64,000 bases of DNA from Neckera pumila (GCA_963969595.1 OZ018418.1:6763001-6827000); one strand, 5' to 3'; numbered from the stretch's first letter, positions 1 to 11,234 are shown. Notes: generated by a model from the sequence alone, not told the origin. Numbers and translations are program-made.

Positions 1-640
1 AATTAATCAAGTACAAAGTAGAAGGCTTTTTTTTTACATGCACCTCTAGAATGACTTGGGGGAACAAGCGATGGAGGCAATTCACCTTAATCACTTGTGG
101 CTAGCCGGCTTGTAAGTTACTTTTTACCAATGAAAATATGTTTCATTTGTTTCAAAAATAAAATAAAATCTAGATAATGACAAAATCTACAATTGATTTA
201 TGATTTTTGAAGATGCAAATATTTGCACTATGCATGAATATCAACTTTGCTACTAAAAATCTATCAATGAGAAAATGATTATAAATTGAGCTTAAAAGGT
301 AAGAGGTTCATAAATTGCCCATTTAAGAGCTGAAATTGAATTTTGAGGAGGTGAAACTTCTTAAAATATTTTTCAGGAAATTCTCCTTGAAAGACGAGTA
401 GAATTGGCATCTAATCCAAGTTGTTTCATAATTTTGGAGCTTTGTGGAATTAGATATGAATTTTTGGACTTAAAAGCACTAAATGGTTAAGAAGCCCCCT
501 AATTGTGAAAAAATAGTAGTGCAAAAAAATTGAGCCAATATAGCATATGACATATTCATGTTAATTAGAAATTATAATTAATGTATGCCCCCTTCTTAAT
601 GGTTCAAATTAGAAAATTATATAATGATAGACCTCAGAAC
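1..640. other. AT-rich noncoding DNA
   Basis: AT-rich sequence with homopolymer runs and no credible reading frame. No repeat unit can be recognised until about 650, where the first degenerate satellite copies begin. Confidence 0.6.
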
Positions 641-649
641 AATCAATGA

Positions 650-3352
650 AGAAAAAGTAATACCCCCCATTTAAATACTTGGTGTTTGCACCTATATCCT
701 TATTTTTTTCAAGGAATGCACCCCCCGAGTACGTGAATAAACAAAATGGGAAGTTGCCATGACTTGTATTTTATGGACCTTCACCCCCAAACTCATGGAA
801 TTAAATGAATGCAAACGTCCAAAAAATTATGTAGAAGTTGGAATGCACGTGAACATTTATAACTTTCGAGCGCCTTAAATTTTTGATGTAATTTCCAATG
901 TGGGCTAGGTGAAATAAAAAAATGGGAATCTACCATGACCTGTACTTTATGGACCTTGCACCTTGAAACTCATGGAATTAAATGGATGCAAACACACAAA
1001 AAAATACGTAGAAGTTGGAATGCACGTAAACATTTCTAATCTACGAGCGCCTTGAATTTTTGACCTAATTTCCTCCATATGCTGTGTGAATAAAAAAATG
1101 GAAATCTGCCATGAACTATACAAAATAGACCTTGCACCTCCAAACTCATGGAATTAAATAGATGCAAACGTCCAAAAAAGTACGTAGAAGTTGGAATGCA
1201 CGTAAACATTGATTATTTACGAGTGCCTTGAATTTTTGACTTAATTTCCTTCGTGCTATACGTAATTAATGAAAATGGAAATCCGCCATGACCTGTACTT
1301 TATAGACCTTGCACCTCCAAACTCATGGAATTAAATGGATGCAAACGTCCAAAAAAATATGTAGAAGTTATAATGCACGTAAACATTGATTATATACGAG
1401 TACCTTGAATTTTTAATGTAATTTCCTTTGTGTGCTACGTGAATAAAGAAAATGAGAATCCGCCATGACTAGTATTTCATGGATCTGGCACCTTCAAATT
1501 CATGGAATTAAATGGATGCAAACACCCAAAAAATTATGTAGAAGTTGGAATGCACGTAAACATTTATTATATACGTGTGCCCTGAATTTTTGACGTAATT
1601 TCTTGTGTGGGCACCGTGAATAAAGAAAATGGGAACTCGCCATGATCTGTACTTTATGGACCCTGCACCTCCAAACCCATGGACTTAAATGGATGCAAAC
1701 TTCCAAAAGAATATGTAGAAGTTGGAATGCACATAATCATTTATTATTTACGAGCGCCTTGAACTTTTGATGTATTTTAATATGTGTGCTACGTGAACAA
1801 AGAAAATGCAAATTCGCCATAACATGTACTTTATGAACCTCGCACCGCCAAACTCGTGGAATTAAATGGATGCAAACATCGAATAAAACATGTAGAAGTT
1901 GGAATGCACGTAAACATTGATTATATACAAGCGCCTTGAATTTTTGTCGTAATTTCCTTTGTGTGCTATGTGAATAAAGAAAACGGGGATCCGCCATGAC
2001 ATGTATTGCATGGACCTTGCACCTCCAAACTCGTGGACTTAAATGGATGCGAACGTCCAAAAAAATGCGTAGAAGACAGTTGGAATGCACGTTAACATTT
2101 ATTATTTACGAGCGCCTTGACTTTTTGACGTAATTTCCTCAAAGTGCTACGTTAACAAAGAAAATGGAAATCCGCCATGACCTATATTTTATGGACCTCG
2201 CACCCTCAAACTCATGGAATAAAATGGATGCGAACGTCCAAAATAATATGTAGAAGTTGGAATGCACGTAAACAATTATTATTTACGAGCGCCTTGAAAT
2301 TTGACAGAATTTCCTTTGTGTGCTACGTAAATGAATAAAATGGAAATCCACCATAACCTGTACTTTATGGACCTGGCAACCCCAATTCCATGGAATGAAA
2401 TGGATGCAAACGTCCAAAAAAATATGTAGATGTTGGAATGCACATAAACATTTATTATTCATGAGCGCCTTGATTTTTTGACTTCATTTCCTTTATATGC
2501 TATGTGATTGAAGAAAGTAAGAACCCGCCATGACCTGTACTTTATGGACCTAGCACCCCCAAACTTATGGAATTAGATGGACGCGAATATCCAAAAAATT
2601 ATGAAGAAGTTGGAATGCATGTAAATATTGATTATGTACGAGCGCCTTGAATTTTGGATGCAATTTCCTTTGTGTGCTACGTGAATAAAGAAAATGGGAA
2701 TGCGCCATGACTTGTACTTTATGGACCTCGCACCCCCAAACTCATGGAATTAAATGCATGCAAATGTCCAAAAAAATATGTAGAAGTTGGAATGCATGTA
2801 ATCATTTATAATTTACGAGTGCCTTGAATTTTTGACGTAATTTCCTTTGTTTGCTCCGTGAATAAAAAAAATGGAAATCCGCCATGACCTGTGCTTTATG
2901 GACCTTGCACCCCCAAACTCATGGAATTTAATGGATGCGAACATCCAAAAAAATATGTAGAAGTTGGAATGCACGTAAACATTTAGTATTTACAAGCGCC
3001 TTGAATTTCTGATGTTATTTCCTTCATGTGCTACATGAATAAAAGAAATGGGAATCCGCCATGACCTATACTTTATGGACCTACCAGCCCCAAATTCGTT
3101 GAATTAAATGGATACGAACGTCCAAATAAATATGTAGAAGTTGGAATGCACGTTAAGATTTGTTATTCACGAGCGCCTTGAATTCTTGATGGAATTTCCT
3201 TTGTATGCTACGTGAATAAAGAAATAGGAATTTACCATGATTTGTACTTTATGGACCTTGCACCCCCAAACTCATGGAATTAAATGCATGCAAACGTCAA
3301 AAGAAATATTTAGAAGTTGGAATGCACGTAAATAAATATTATTTACGAGCTA
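650..3352 (+). repeat. Satellite array S1, 177-bp unit, about 15 copies
   Basis: The anchor GTAGAAGTTGGAATGCACGT recurs near 831, 1008, 1184, 1361, 1538, 1715, 1892, 2069, 2250, 2426, 2603, 2780, 2957, 3134 and 3310. The step is 176-177 bp, with one 181-bp step caused by a small insertion near 2075. Each unit also carries a CATGGAATTAAATGGATGCA block and a CGCCATGACCTGTACTTTAT block. Copies differ by scattered substitutions, so the array is old. Reading frames on the minus strand (1500-2090) are by-products of the repeat period (177 = 3 x 59) and are not genes. Confidence 0.95.
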
Positions 3353-4258
3353 TTATCTTAAGTTTCTTCCTTAGTTTCTTTAGTTTGGTATGTAAATTTT
3401 TTTTTTTTGGAAGTAGTCTGAACAATTTACAGTGATACTCTGATGTGCTATTTTATCAAGTGTCATTGGGTTTGGTGTTATTTTGATACGTAGTGCACTA
3501 TATTGGCAAATGTATTAGTGTGTGAAGTTGTAGACAAAGTCAACATTGCAGTGCCTTTACACGTTTTTAAATCTGGATTTCTTTGCGTAAATGAGGTCCA
3601 TGTACTTATATTTTGAAAACACAAAGATTGTAAACAATTATTGTGTATATATTTGTCTTAGAATCTTTAGGTTTTGTGCTCACTAAAATTTTTTGTTTTG
3701 ACAATGTAGTGCTAGATTGTAACGGAAAAAATTATTTGCCAAAAAGTTGGTCAAAGGGCGAAAAAGTTCTTCTTCTAATATTTGTAAATAAAAATAATAC
3801 AACGCTTGGAATCACAAGATTTTAGATGAAAGTAAGATTAGGTAAATTTGATATGTGCTAATGCAATTTTTCTATCCAATATGTGTTTGAATGTTGAAAG
3901 AACATCATATTCATTAAAATGGGAGTTTTACAAGGAATTGGGAGTTTGAAGAAGCATTACAAACCATAAATTGAAGAGACATTGTGTCCCGTAAGGAATA
4001 CAATCACGCACGAAGCACACAATCAATAGCAGAGTTTCCCAATACTATGTAGTATTTACAAATGACATCACAATTTTTTGAAAGTAATTAATGAATGTAC
4101 ATACATTTAATCTATATCTGTACAATTGCTAGGAAATGTAACATTGTGTAATTACATGAATGCAATCCTAATAGTGAAGTATAGTGTCTTTGGAGTTGAA
4201 ATGTATTGAAGACATCACCACTATTTCAAGCCAATTGCTAATGAAGACGCAATTTCAA
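3353..4258. other. AT-rich intergenic DNA
   Basis: No satellite unit and no supported gene. A 60-codon frame at 3643-3825 has no recognisable motif, and its composition matches the surrounding noncoding DNA. Confidence 0.5.
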
Positions 4259-4261
4259 TAT

Positions 4262-4537
4262 TTGAAGAACCAAATCCATAGAAATCTGTAGATAACAATT
4301 AATTCCACAACAGATAGGCATTGAGAAACCGCAACATAGAAAATTGTAGAAATAAGGTAGTCCACTCTCTTTGAAAAGTACTCTTACACACTAGAATGTG
4401 GCAATGGTAGTCTATAAGAGTACTTGCCAAGGAGTTTGGAATACTTTGTTTCTATAAGTTTCTATGTTGCGGTTTCTCGATGCCTATTCGCTGTGGAATT
4501 AATTGTTACTTCTAGATTTCTATGGATTTCATTCTTC
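4262..4537. repeat. Long imperfect inverted repeat (foldback, MITE-like or hairpin precursor)
   Basis: The left arm (from 4262, through AATTCCACAA and GAAACCGCAACATAGAAA) is matched in reverse complement by the right arm (TTTCTATGTTGCGGTTTC to 4537). Pairing continues inward through AAGTACTCTTA near 4376 and TAAGAGTACTT near 4414, leaving a loop of a few tens of bases. The whole forms one hairpin of about 275 bp with scattered mismatches. It could be a MITE-type foldback element or a small-RNA hairpin locus. It lies just beyond the 3' end of locus 1. No target duplication was identified. Confidence 0.8.
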
Positions 4538-4733
4538 AATCACTAGCCATAGGTGTGTGATAGTGGCAATGTTTTAAAAATACTCTCTAAATCACTCATT
4601 AATATTTGAGTGATACACCAAAATTCTATACCACTATAATGAAAAGAATAAAATGACCACTATGGTCTTCATGTACGTACTAAGACAATGACCTACTCTT
4701 GAATAACTCCATTGCCTTCAATATCTCTGGCCC

Positions 4734-5006
4734 TCAACTATATCTACTATTATACCTAGATCTCTCATTTGCAATCTCTCGTCGTTGTTTCCTCAAGGAC
4801 CTCAGCTCCCAAGCATCCCTTAGACATTGGCCTGGATGCACCTGCACATGCTTAACTTCACGGGACTTTGGTTTGCACCATTGTAGTCCTAGTGAATTGC
4901 ACCTAGGCAAAGTACGTCAAAGACCGTTTTGTAACACATCCTCCTCTCCACAATTAGGAGAAGCTGAATCTCCAATGATGCGGCATCTATTGAGCATGTC
5001 ATCACC
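4734..5006 (-). pseudogene. Locus 1 exon 7: basic C-terminal exon
   Basis: Starts after TTTTCAG in phase 0, continuing exon 6, and reads GDDMLNRCRIIGDSASPNCG. One TGA near 4918 (RTLPR follows; likely CGA originally) interrupts it. It then reads VQVHPGQCLRDAWELRSLRK and ends with QRREIANERSRYNSRYS and TGA at 4734. It is strongly basic. The plus-strand frame at 4699-5010 is a shadow of this exon. Confidence 0.45.
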
Positions 5007-5116
5007 CTGAAAATTCAAATGAAATCACACCTTATAAAAACACTGAACAACTAAAAACATCCAATGGTGGAAAATGGGTTCAGTAATATGAGGTATTAGG
5101 GGCACCAGTCCGTTAC

Positions 5117-5394
5117 CTGATTATCAGTCACCACATCCATTTCATTGCTATACAACTTCCTCTGTGCCACTGCATTCCTACTTGAATGATCCCTTACAAA
5201 GTTTGATAAAGGACCACATTTGAGTGGAGGAGGGGGGATCAAACATTTAGCCCGCTTTCTTCCTTTTGGAGGACTATCAACAACACCTTCTTCGACAAAC
5301 ATCATCAAAAAATCCATTGTTGACTGCCCGGTCAGCTCTGAATACAAGACATGCTTCAATCCGTATTGGGATCCAAGGAACTGCCTATAGCTAG
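5117..5394 (-). pseudogene. Locus 1 exon 6: tail block with VDSPPKGRKR
   Basis: Bounded by acceptor-like CTATAG and donor-like CAG/GTAACG. The frame reads FLGSQYGLKHVLYSELTGQS, then FVEEGVVDSPPKGRKR, then IPPPPLKCGPLSNF, and ends phase 0 at NQ. The GVVDSPP motif matches GIIDSPP in locus 2 (about 39700), which ties the two loci together. No function is recognised; the basic patch after SPP could be a nuclear-targeting signal. Confidence 0.5.
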
Positions 5395-5652
5395 AAATAG
5401 TCATTAGAAGCAACACAAATGCTACCACAACCAATCATAAGGATACAGAAGTTACCACAAGCAATCATAAAGATAGAAGCAAAACAATAACAACATAGGA
5501 GCAAAATGTTTACCATTCCAAAAATGACAAACAAGTGAAAAGGTCATATTTGTTATTACATTGTGATTCCAACATTTGATGTTATAAGAGACAAAACTCA
5601 TCAACATTGACATGCACACGATATCCAATGTAAGTTACAAACAACACCTAAG

Positions 5653-6468
5653 TCAATTCCAGATGTTTGACTTGTGAAAAATCCTATTAGAGTCCTCCAT
5701 TGCCTCTTTTAGCTCTTTGTACTCAGTTTCATCCTCTTCGTAAAAAAGGTGCAAACGCCCAAAAATATTGTCTCTCTGGAAGGGGTACAACTCTGCTGGT
5801 CTAGCTGCATGCAAGCGCTGAAAATAGGGAAGAAGGTGGTCAATTAAGATCCCATCTAGTGCTCTGTAGCCCTTGTACGACCACAACTCCAAAAGAATCA
5901 CATTCTTTGGATGATTTGTTACGTGTTTAGCAAGACTGTTGTTGACTATAATCGTGTTTTTAGTTGTGAATACGGATTCATTCAACTGGTACAACTTGTC
6001 CAACAATTTTAGGAACAAGTCCTTGTTCGACCCCTTCACCTTGTAGGTGCCTGTCTTTCCATTGCTAAGCTTGCACTTCAAAATGTCACATTGCTCTTGT
6101 CCAAATATATGCAAAGAAGGGTCTAAATCTTTGAACAAGTACCCGCAAATTTCTCTAACTGAGGGCCTCTTCATCGAGCTCCAAACCAATATGTTTGCGA
6201 TCTTTGATAACTCCTGCAGAACAGCTAGACAAAATGGTCAAATAATTACTTTCTTGACACCAATGATAAACGATTCTAATCCCGGATAAATTTCCTTGGG
6301 CTCAGTGTATTTGTTATTCCTAAAATTGTACCTCTTATCCTCACATATGTAGAGTACTCCATTCAGATCTAGGACGACATTTTGCCATTTTGAAGCCCCC
6401 TTGGACGTGAAAGGAGGGAGGACTGAACCCTCCGCCCCTCTTTTCAAAATGCATGCGTCAATACTACC
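5653..6468 (-). pseudogene. Locus 1 exon 5: FCP1/HAD-like domain, degenerate
   Basis: Starts after an acceptor-like GAGCAG. The frame reads WQNVVLDLNGVLYI, then one TGA at 6238, then LQELSKIANILVWSSM, HIFGQEQCD, LKLLDKLYQL, NTIIVNNSLAKHV and LLPYFQRLHA. The order DLNGV, VWSSM and a later hydrophobic strand with an acidic pair is that of the FCP1/NLI-interacting-factor branch of HAD phosphatases. The catalytic DxDxT is DLNGV, and the later DD pair is NN here, so no phosphatase activity is expected. The paralogue in locus 2 keeps DD (LLFDDTP). The domain is otherwise of about normal length (~200 aa). Confidence 0.6.
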
Positions 6469-6639
6469 CTGCTCACAAATTATAACATTATGTGCAAACA
6501 GTTAAGCCGATGAAAAGCACAACAACCTCACAGTATGCAAAAAGATGGAGTCAAAAATGTACAGGCACACAAGAAGTGGAATAACATGCCAACAAGGGAG
6601 AAGACACCCCAGAACAAAAGAACAAAAAACCAAGCGACC

Positions 6640-6925
6640 GCACTTATGGAATTAGCCTCCACAGCCCTAGATGAGACAACGACTGAATCGACCAAAACCT
6701 TCGGGGAAGGAATGTGCATCCCCAGAAGTGCATCGTCTGGTATATCATATGCATTGTCCTCCACTCTTGCCTCAGCCGGTGACAGGTGCATCTCAGGCAC
6801 GCCTAATATGGAACCATCATGTGGTTCCAATGATACACTGGAGTCTTGATCAGGACAAGGTGAAATAGCATCCACAACAACAGAGCTTGACAAAGGAGTC
6901 AACAAATCCAAAATCATCACTAGGC
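6640..6925 (-). pseudogene. Locus 1 exon 4: low-complexity linker
   Basis: An acceptor-like CTTGCAG precedes 6925. The open frame (ISPCPDQDSSVSLEPHDG, then VPEMHLSPAEARVEDNAYDI) is rich in Ser, Pro, Asp and Glu and has no fold I recognise. It occupies the same place as the linker at 42578-43003 of locus 2. The downstream donor is not clear, so the end is approximate. Confidence 0.4.
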
Positions 6926-7136
6926 CTGCAAGTATGACATTATAAGAAGAATTCCGTAAGATAATTGTATATTATGAAAAACCTCATGAAGAGGATGAGA
7001 CACAAAACTATATATGGTTGATATTCTAGTCGGTCTACATCTCTATATAACTACACATAAAACTACATCAAGTGAATGGAAGACTATTTCAACTTGAATC
7101 AAGTTGAAATAGAGGCAGAGAGTCACAAGGAACAAC

Positions 7137-8133
7137 CTAGAGGAATACCAGCCACAGGGTCCTATGATTGCTCAGCCTCTATTCCTTCCGAGCGTCATCT
7201 ATCTCCTGTTGCGCGTCCACAGCAACTGCCTCCAATGCCGCCACTTCCACCACATCTGCCTCCACGGGCACAACTTGCATGTGCTTGCCTTTGCCTTCAA
7301 CCTCAGCACACACGGATTCGGCTCTGTGTGAAGGTTGAGTAGGCGGAACTTGAACACCAACTTCCTCAGGCGCAACTTCCTTCCCAGACCCAGTTCCAGA
7401 TCCAGTCTGCTCTTGCCTCTTACTATCAGTTGAAGCATGGGCATGATTGGCAAGCTACAACGGGGGAGATTGCGACAAGGGATCAAGCGCCAGCAGAGGT
7501 TTCACAGAGAGCAAAGTCGTTGTAACCAAACTAGGAATTGTGCCATGAATTCCTTCATCATGTCTTTGTTCTCCAGACGGGCCTTCTTGATTTCCTCCCT
7601 TTGCTCTTCCCTCATCTTTGCATTCTCCACCATCTGCTTCTCTAGAAGGTCAATCACCCACTGCGGAGATTCTACAATAGAAGAGTTTTGAGTAGGAGGG
7701 CCTTTCTTTTAAAAGTAGCTCAACGATCAAAAATAGGCATCTGGTCATGCTGGGCAAATGAACCAAATGAACCCCACATGTTGCTTGACTCCACAATCGT
7801 GGCCGACTCTTGTCCAGTAGTGGGCGTCAATTCTAGAAGGGCATGTACTGGATCCACCCAGTCCCTCTCAACCTCCAGTGCGTCCGAGGACACATTCACT
7901 ATGGTGTTAGTGAGAGAAGGCTCATCAACATCATCATCAAGGACAATAGGCTCTTTCTCCTTCCTAGAGGACAACGCCGCTCTCCCTGGCTTCTGCTTGA
8001 AACTCTCCTGATCCAAAAAGTATTGGGAGTCCAAGAAGTCGTCTCTATCCATGCTCTCTGAATTTATACATAGGTTCTTGAAATTGTCCTTGTGACAACT
8101 GTTGCCAATGACGTAATAATCATTTGAGTTCAT
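7137..8133 (-). pseudogene. Locus 1 exon 3: acidic linker and coiled coil
   Basis: An acceptor-like CTTGCAG precedes 8133. The first residues (MNSNDYYVIGNS) follow directly on the FAGGK motif of exon 2 and would be the motif II region of the methyltransferase-like fold. Next come KEKEPIVLDDDVDEPS and other acidic stretches. After a frameshift near 7705 there is a helical segment (VIDLLEKQMVENAKMREEQ and following, about 7540-7670) of coiled-coil character. A further frame change near 7530 gives a Gln/Glu/Val-rich tail (KEVAPEEVGVQVPPTQPSH). The exon may end at AG/GTTGTT near 7137. A similar coiled-coil block is present in locus 2 at 43177-43446. Confidence 0.5.
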
Positions 8134-8266
8134 CTGCAAGACGGAGGTGATATTAGTATAATTCTATTATGATCAACTTGAAACAAGTTAAAGCCACAAA
8201 CCCCAATACCAAGCCCTATTCATGTTGACTCGAGTTAAAAATAAAATACGATAGAGATGCACATAC

Positions 8267-9617
8267 CCTTGCCGCACAAATTTGCTTCCCTCCAGCGAAG
8301 ATGGAGAGTACATTGTCTCTAGGTGCTAAAAACAGGTCCAACACCTTCAAGTAGAACTCCATACGGAGCTCTGTGTTGTACAGTCTGTAATCTACCTTGT
8401 ACACCTGTTGACGGGTGTTGTGCCTAGACTTGGGTCTCACAATAAACCGCCTTGGAATTTTTGTAGTCTTTGACTTTGTCCCATTCTTAACCAAGAACAA
8501 CAATTGAATGGGATCCCTTGCACAACAGCTTCATTCTGGGAGGTCCGCAACTCGCTCAAACGGCCCTGGAATGTAGTCGACATAATGCTGCGTATACGAC
8601 TTGCCAAACGGTGAGACCCTAATATAATTTCGAAGATCTACGTCGACTTCTTTCTCCCTGCAGAACACAGCCAAACATTAGGGTCGGTAACTCCGGGATC
8701 CAGGTGCATTTCCAAGATAGTGAGGAAGTTCTCAAAGTACGGGGCGGCATCTAAGGTCAAATTCTTGACGTCTATCCCGGGGATGTTCCTGAAGTCCATG
8801 ATAGCCAACTTCAATGTCAACCTCTTTGATTCATTCTAAACACGAGCACCCCAATCTCCCAACCAATCACCATCTGTTTCAAAGGGTCTGAAGAACGCAC
8901 TAGCTTCTGGTTTTACAAATTGCCCCTTATTGTCGAGGAAAATCTTGAAGAACTCCTTCGCCAGAGCAGATAGGTCGCCCACTGGTTTGAACTTGTTGGA
9001 GGGCATCTTTGAGAGTGAGAAGAACGTCTCTCCTAGTGCGGTAACAAGAGTGTTCTTGGTTGCCCTAGTCACGGTGTAATCGATCTTGAATTTCTTCCAC
9101 TTGCATTTCCTGAAATTCCCCATGTTGTCAAAGAGTCAAAGGCCTGGCTTCAGGAAATGGATTTGCTGCTTCACTGCCTACTTTCGCTTGCATCTCTCGA
9201 GCCACTCCTTTGCTGTATAGCACTTGGGAACCACCCCTTTTGTTGCCTTCATAGTGACCTTTGGATATACCATATCTCGATTTGGGGTCCTGTTCAAAAG
9301 ATGCAATGCCAAACGCTTCAAATCTGCCTTGCTGCAGTTCTCCAACCACTTAAAGAACTCTCATGTCAGAACACCATCTCTCTCCGCATCCCAACCCTTT
9401 GTATACTTGAAGTTTGTAAGGGAGTCATGACTAATTAGTATGCCCTGGGCATGACTAGAGATGACCTCACTCCAGAGGTCATAGACATCTGGTGACGCAG
9501 TAATGATCTTGATTTTGTTGTGGATGTCCAGCTCTTTTTCCTTCCTCTGGCTCAAGTCCTTTTGGTTCTTCTTGATGTCTATCATGGAGAACTTGAGCCT
9601 AACTGCGTCTTTGAAAT
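8267..9617 (-). pseudogene. Locus 1 exon 2: beta-class DNA amino-methyltransferase-like block
   Basis: One frame runs from 9617 to about 8660, interrupted by stops at 9361, near 9180, near 9135 and at 8836. The last reads GARV-stop-NESKRL, most simply a lost Trp codon. A one-base frameshift near 8660 then leads into a frame ending at a donor-like GTATGT at 8266. In order it shows LTLDAAPYFENF (resembling catalytic motif IV, usually DPPY), then a VWLCF strand, a variable stretch, and RMEFYLKVLDLFLAPRDNV followed by LSIFAGGKQICAAR. The last two resemble motif X and the SAM-binding FxGxG motif I. Order IV then X-I is the beta-class order of N4-cytosine/N6-adenine methyltransferases. DAAPY instead of DPPY and GGK instead of GxG are departures, so catalysis is uncertain even in an intact relative. 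Confidence 0.5.
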
Positions 9618-9794
9618 CTTGTATACAACAAAGACAATGACATTTAGTGAACAACATTTAGGCTTTTTAACTCATATCAAGTAAAATTCCAAAGGCACAG
9701 AGAGGACCACATAACTCGCATATGATTAGGATGAGCCTGCAGCGACGGACTATGAGTTCAAGTAAATCAACTTGAACCAAGTTTAAAATAATAC

Positions 9795-11234
9795 CACAAA
9801 AAGGACAGCATTATTGACGTCTCTGACTGTTTGCTTTTGTTGCTTCACGGGCTTCTCCAGTTCATTTGGCTCCCTCGGAGGCCAGGGGCTCCCCATTTGG
9901 GTCTAGAAGTAGCACGCGCCAATTATGTTTGTTGCCCTCGTCGGCATGAAGTTTTGGAAATGGTTCACCTGGTTATAGAAAGCAGAATTTTTCGGATGAT
10001 CCTGTGGTCCTTGTTCCAAACCACAAAGCAATGCCAGACTTTGAACTTCTCTGCTTTTGCAGTTGGAACTTTTGCCTGTTTTTGTATCCACTTCAATGCT
10101 TCCACGCAATGTTGGCCGTTCACCATCTAGAACTTGCAATTCTTGAATTCCTCAAACTATTCTGGTTTCTTTGTCTGGTCCTGAGGCATTACGCATAGCA
10201 TCATCTTTGTGTCTGGGTCTGGCATGTGCAGAAGAAAGTTCTGGATCTTTTGAATGCCAGCCTCCTTGAGCTCACGGATGTTCAATGTCTATGGCGGCGT
10301 CTCGAGTTGCTCCAGTGGGATGCCAAATCTTTCACCAATCCCGAGGATGTATGACTCCGTGCATGCCACCCAGTAGTCATCAAAGGATTTGTTGGACTCC
10401 TCATAGTTGATATCCTTCACATGGCCCCCAACATCTTCTGGAATGTCCAGAACTTCTGAGGCTATGCTGGTCTCTCCTAATATAGATTTCTCACTTCCAG
10501 ACGCAACTTTCTTCCTACGCCCTTTTGCGGTAGGTAGATGCATCTCGGCCGGGACGCCACGAGCATTACAATCTATTGTCTTCCTCCTTGTATGGCTCCA
10601 ACCTGTCTCTGAAGTTGTCAGGACCAGGGATGTCTGGCTGCCCCCCTGACTGCTATAGTCCCAAGTAAATGATATAGGAGCCATCTTTTTATCCTCTTGT
10701 CTACGCTGACCTTCATGTAATCAAAGGACTTTATCAATGCGTTCAGTTTTGAGGCTAGGGACTTCCATCTAAGCGGTGCCCCGTCTTTTGCTACCCATTT
10801 CTTCTCGGATATGCTCTTCTCAAGATCCTTTTGCAGATCTTGAAAGCTTGAATTTGTCAAGCTCATGTATGTAGAGACGAAGTAAATTGTCTTCCGGATG
10901 TGCAAAACGTACAAGAAGAGGTGTTCATCTTTCTGGTCGGGGTCCGTTGTTTTACAGCATACAAAGATGATCCCATTAGGTTCCATTGTGACCTCTCTGA
11001 TAGACTCGTGCAACAATACAGGGAGATTTGCATCCAAACGCAGGTACTTTGTCATGAAGCTTGGCTCTATGGACATTGGAACAAGCATAGTTGTCCAAAA
11101 CTCAACCTACTCAGGCTCCTTCCATACCCAACACTCCCCAAAGACATCAATGTCATTATACTCCTCTACGTTCTCTTTTAATATCTCGAAGACTTTGAAA
11201 CGCATCTCCAGCTTTTCCCTTTGAGGATCCATTA
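9795..11234 (-). pseudogene. Locus 1 exon 1: N-terminal block with ParB-like VNGQH segment
   Basis: An acceptor-like TTCATGCAG precedes 11234, and a donor-like GTATTA follows 9795. The first part (to about 10700) is unrecognised. One frameshift near 10700 switches to the frame containing FTWDYSSQGG. The next segment reads LNIRELKEAGIQKIQ, then KMMLCVMPQ, then MVNGQHCVEAL near 10110-10150. This order of helix, strand and (D/N)GxHR-like loop matches the ParB/Srx-type fold as I know it. It is followed by FKVWHCFVVW, and after a one-base deletion near 9990 by SAFYNQVNHFQNF. Stops at 10289, near 10170 and near 10150 are TAG. The end reads MGSPWPPREPNELEKPVKQQ. The ParB-like assignment is from pattern only. 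Confidence 0.5.

Larger units (their letters stand above)
7086..9785. repeat. Intronic short palindromes in locus 1 (three copies)
   Basis: Near-perfect palindromes of the form TTCAACTTG-N3-CAAGTTGAA lie at 7086-7110, 8174-8190 and 9768-9785. Each falls inside one of the introns inferred for locus 1 and none in an exon. The consensus is TTYAACTYG-NNN-CRAGTTRAA, about 20-25 bp. Confidence 0.75.
4734..11234 (-). pseudogene. Locus 1: decayed multi-exon gene, ParB-like + DNA methyltransferase-like + FCP1-like
   Basis: At least seven exon-like blocks on the minus strand are separated by introns with recognisable GT and AG borders. In transcript order they give an N-terminal block with a ParB-like VNGQH segment, a beta-class amino-methyltransferase-like block, a coiled-coil and low-complexity block, an FCP1/HAD-like block and a basic C-terminal tail. 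Every block is interrupted by stops or single-base frameshifts, so the copy is dead. Most stops are explained by C-to-T or G-to-A change from CAG, CGA or TGG. Locus 2 (39.05-44.23 kb) repeats the coiled-coil-to-tail half, which supports treating these blocks as one gene, but the joining of all blocks is inferred. The true start may lie upstream, since the first block begins after an acceptor-like TTCATGCAG. Confidence 0.6.

Noticed and set aside
1500..2090. Minus-strand open frames in the 177-bp satellite
   Set aside because: The unit length is a multiple of three, so frames stay open through several copies. No motif and no codon bias.
650..3352. CRISPR-like regular spacing
   Set aside because: The whole 177-bp unit repeats, not short repeats with unique spacers, and the DNA is eukaryotic.
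4699..5010. 103-codon plus-strand frame
   Set aside because: It is antisense to the last exon of locus 1, which has splice-site and paralogue support.
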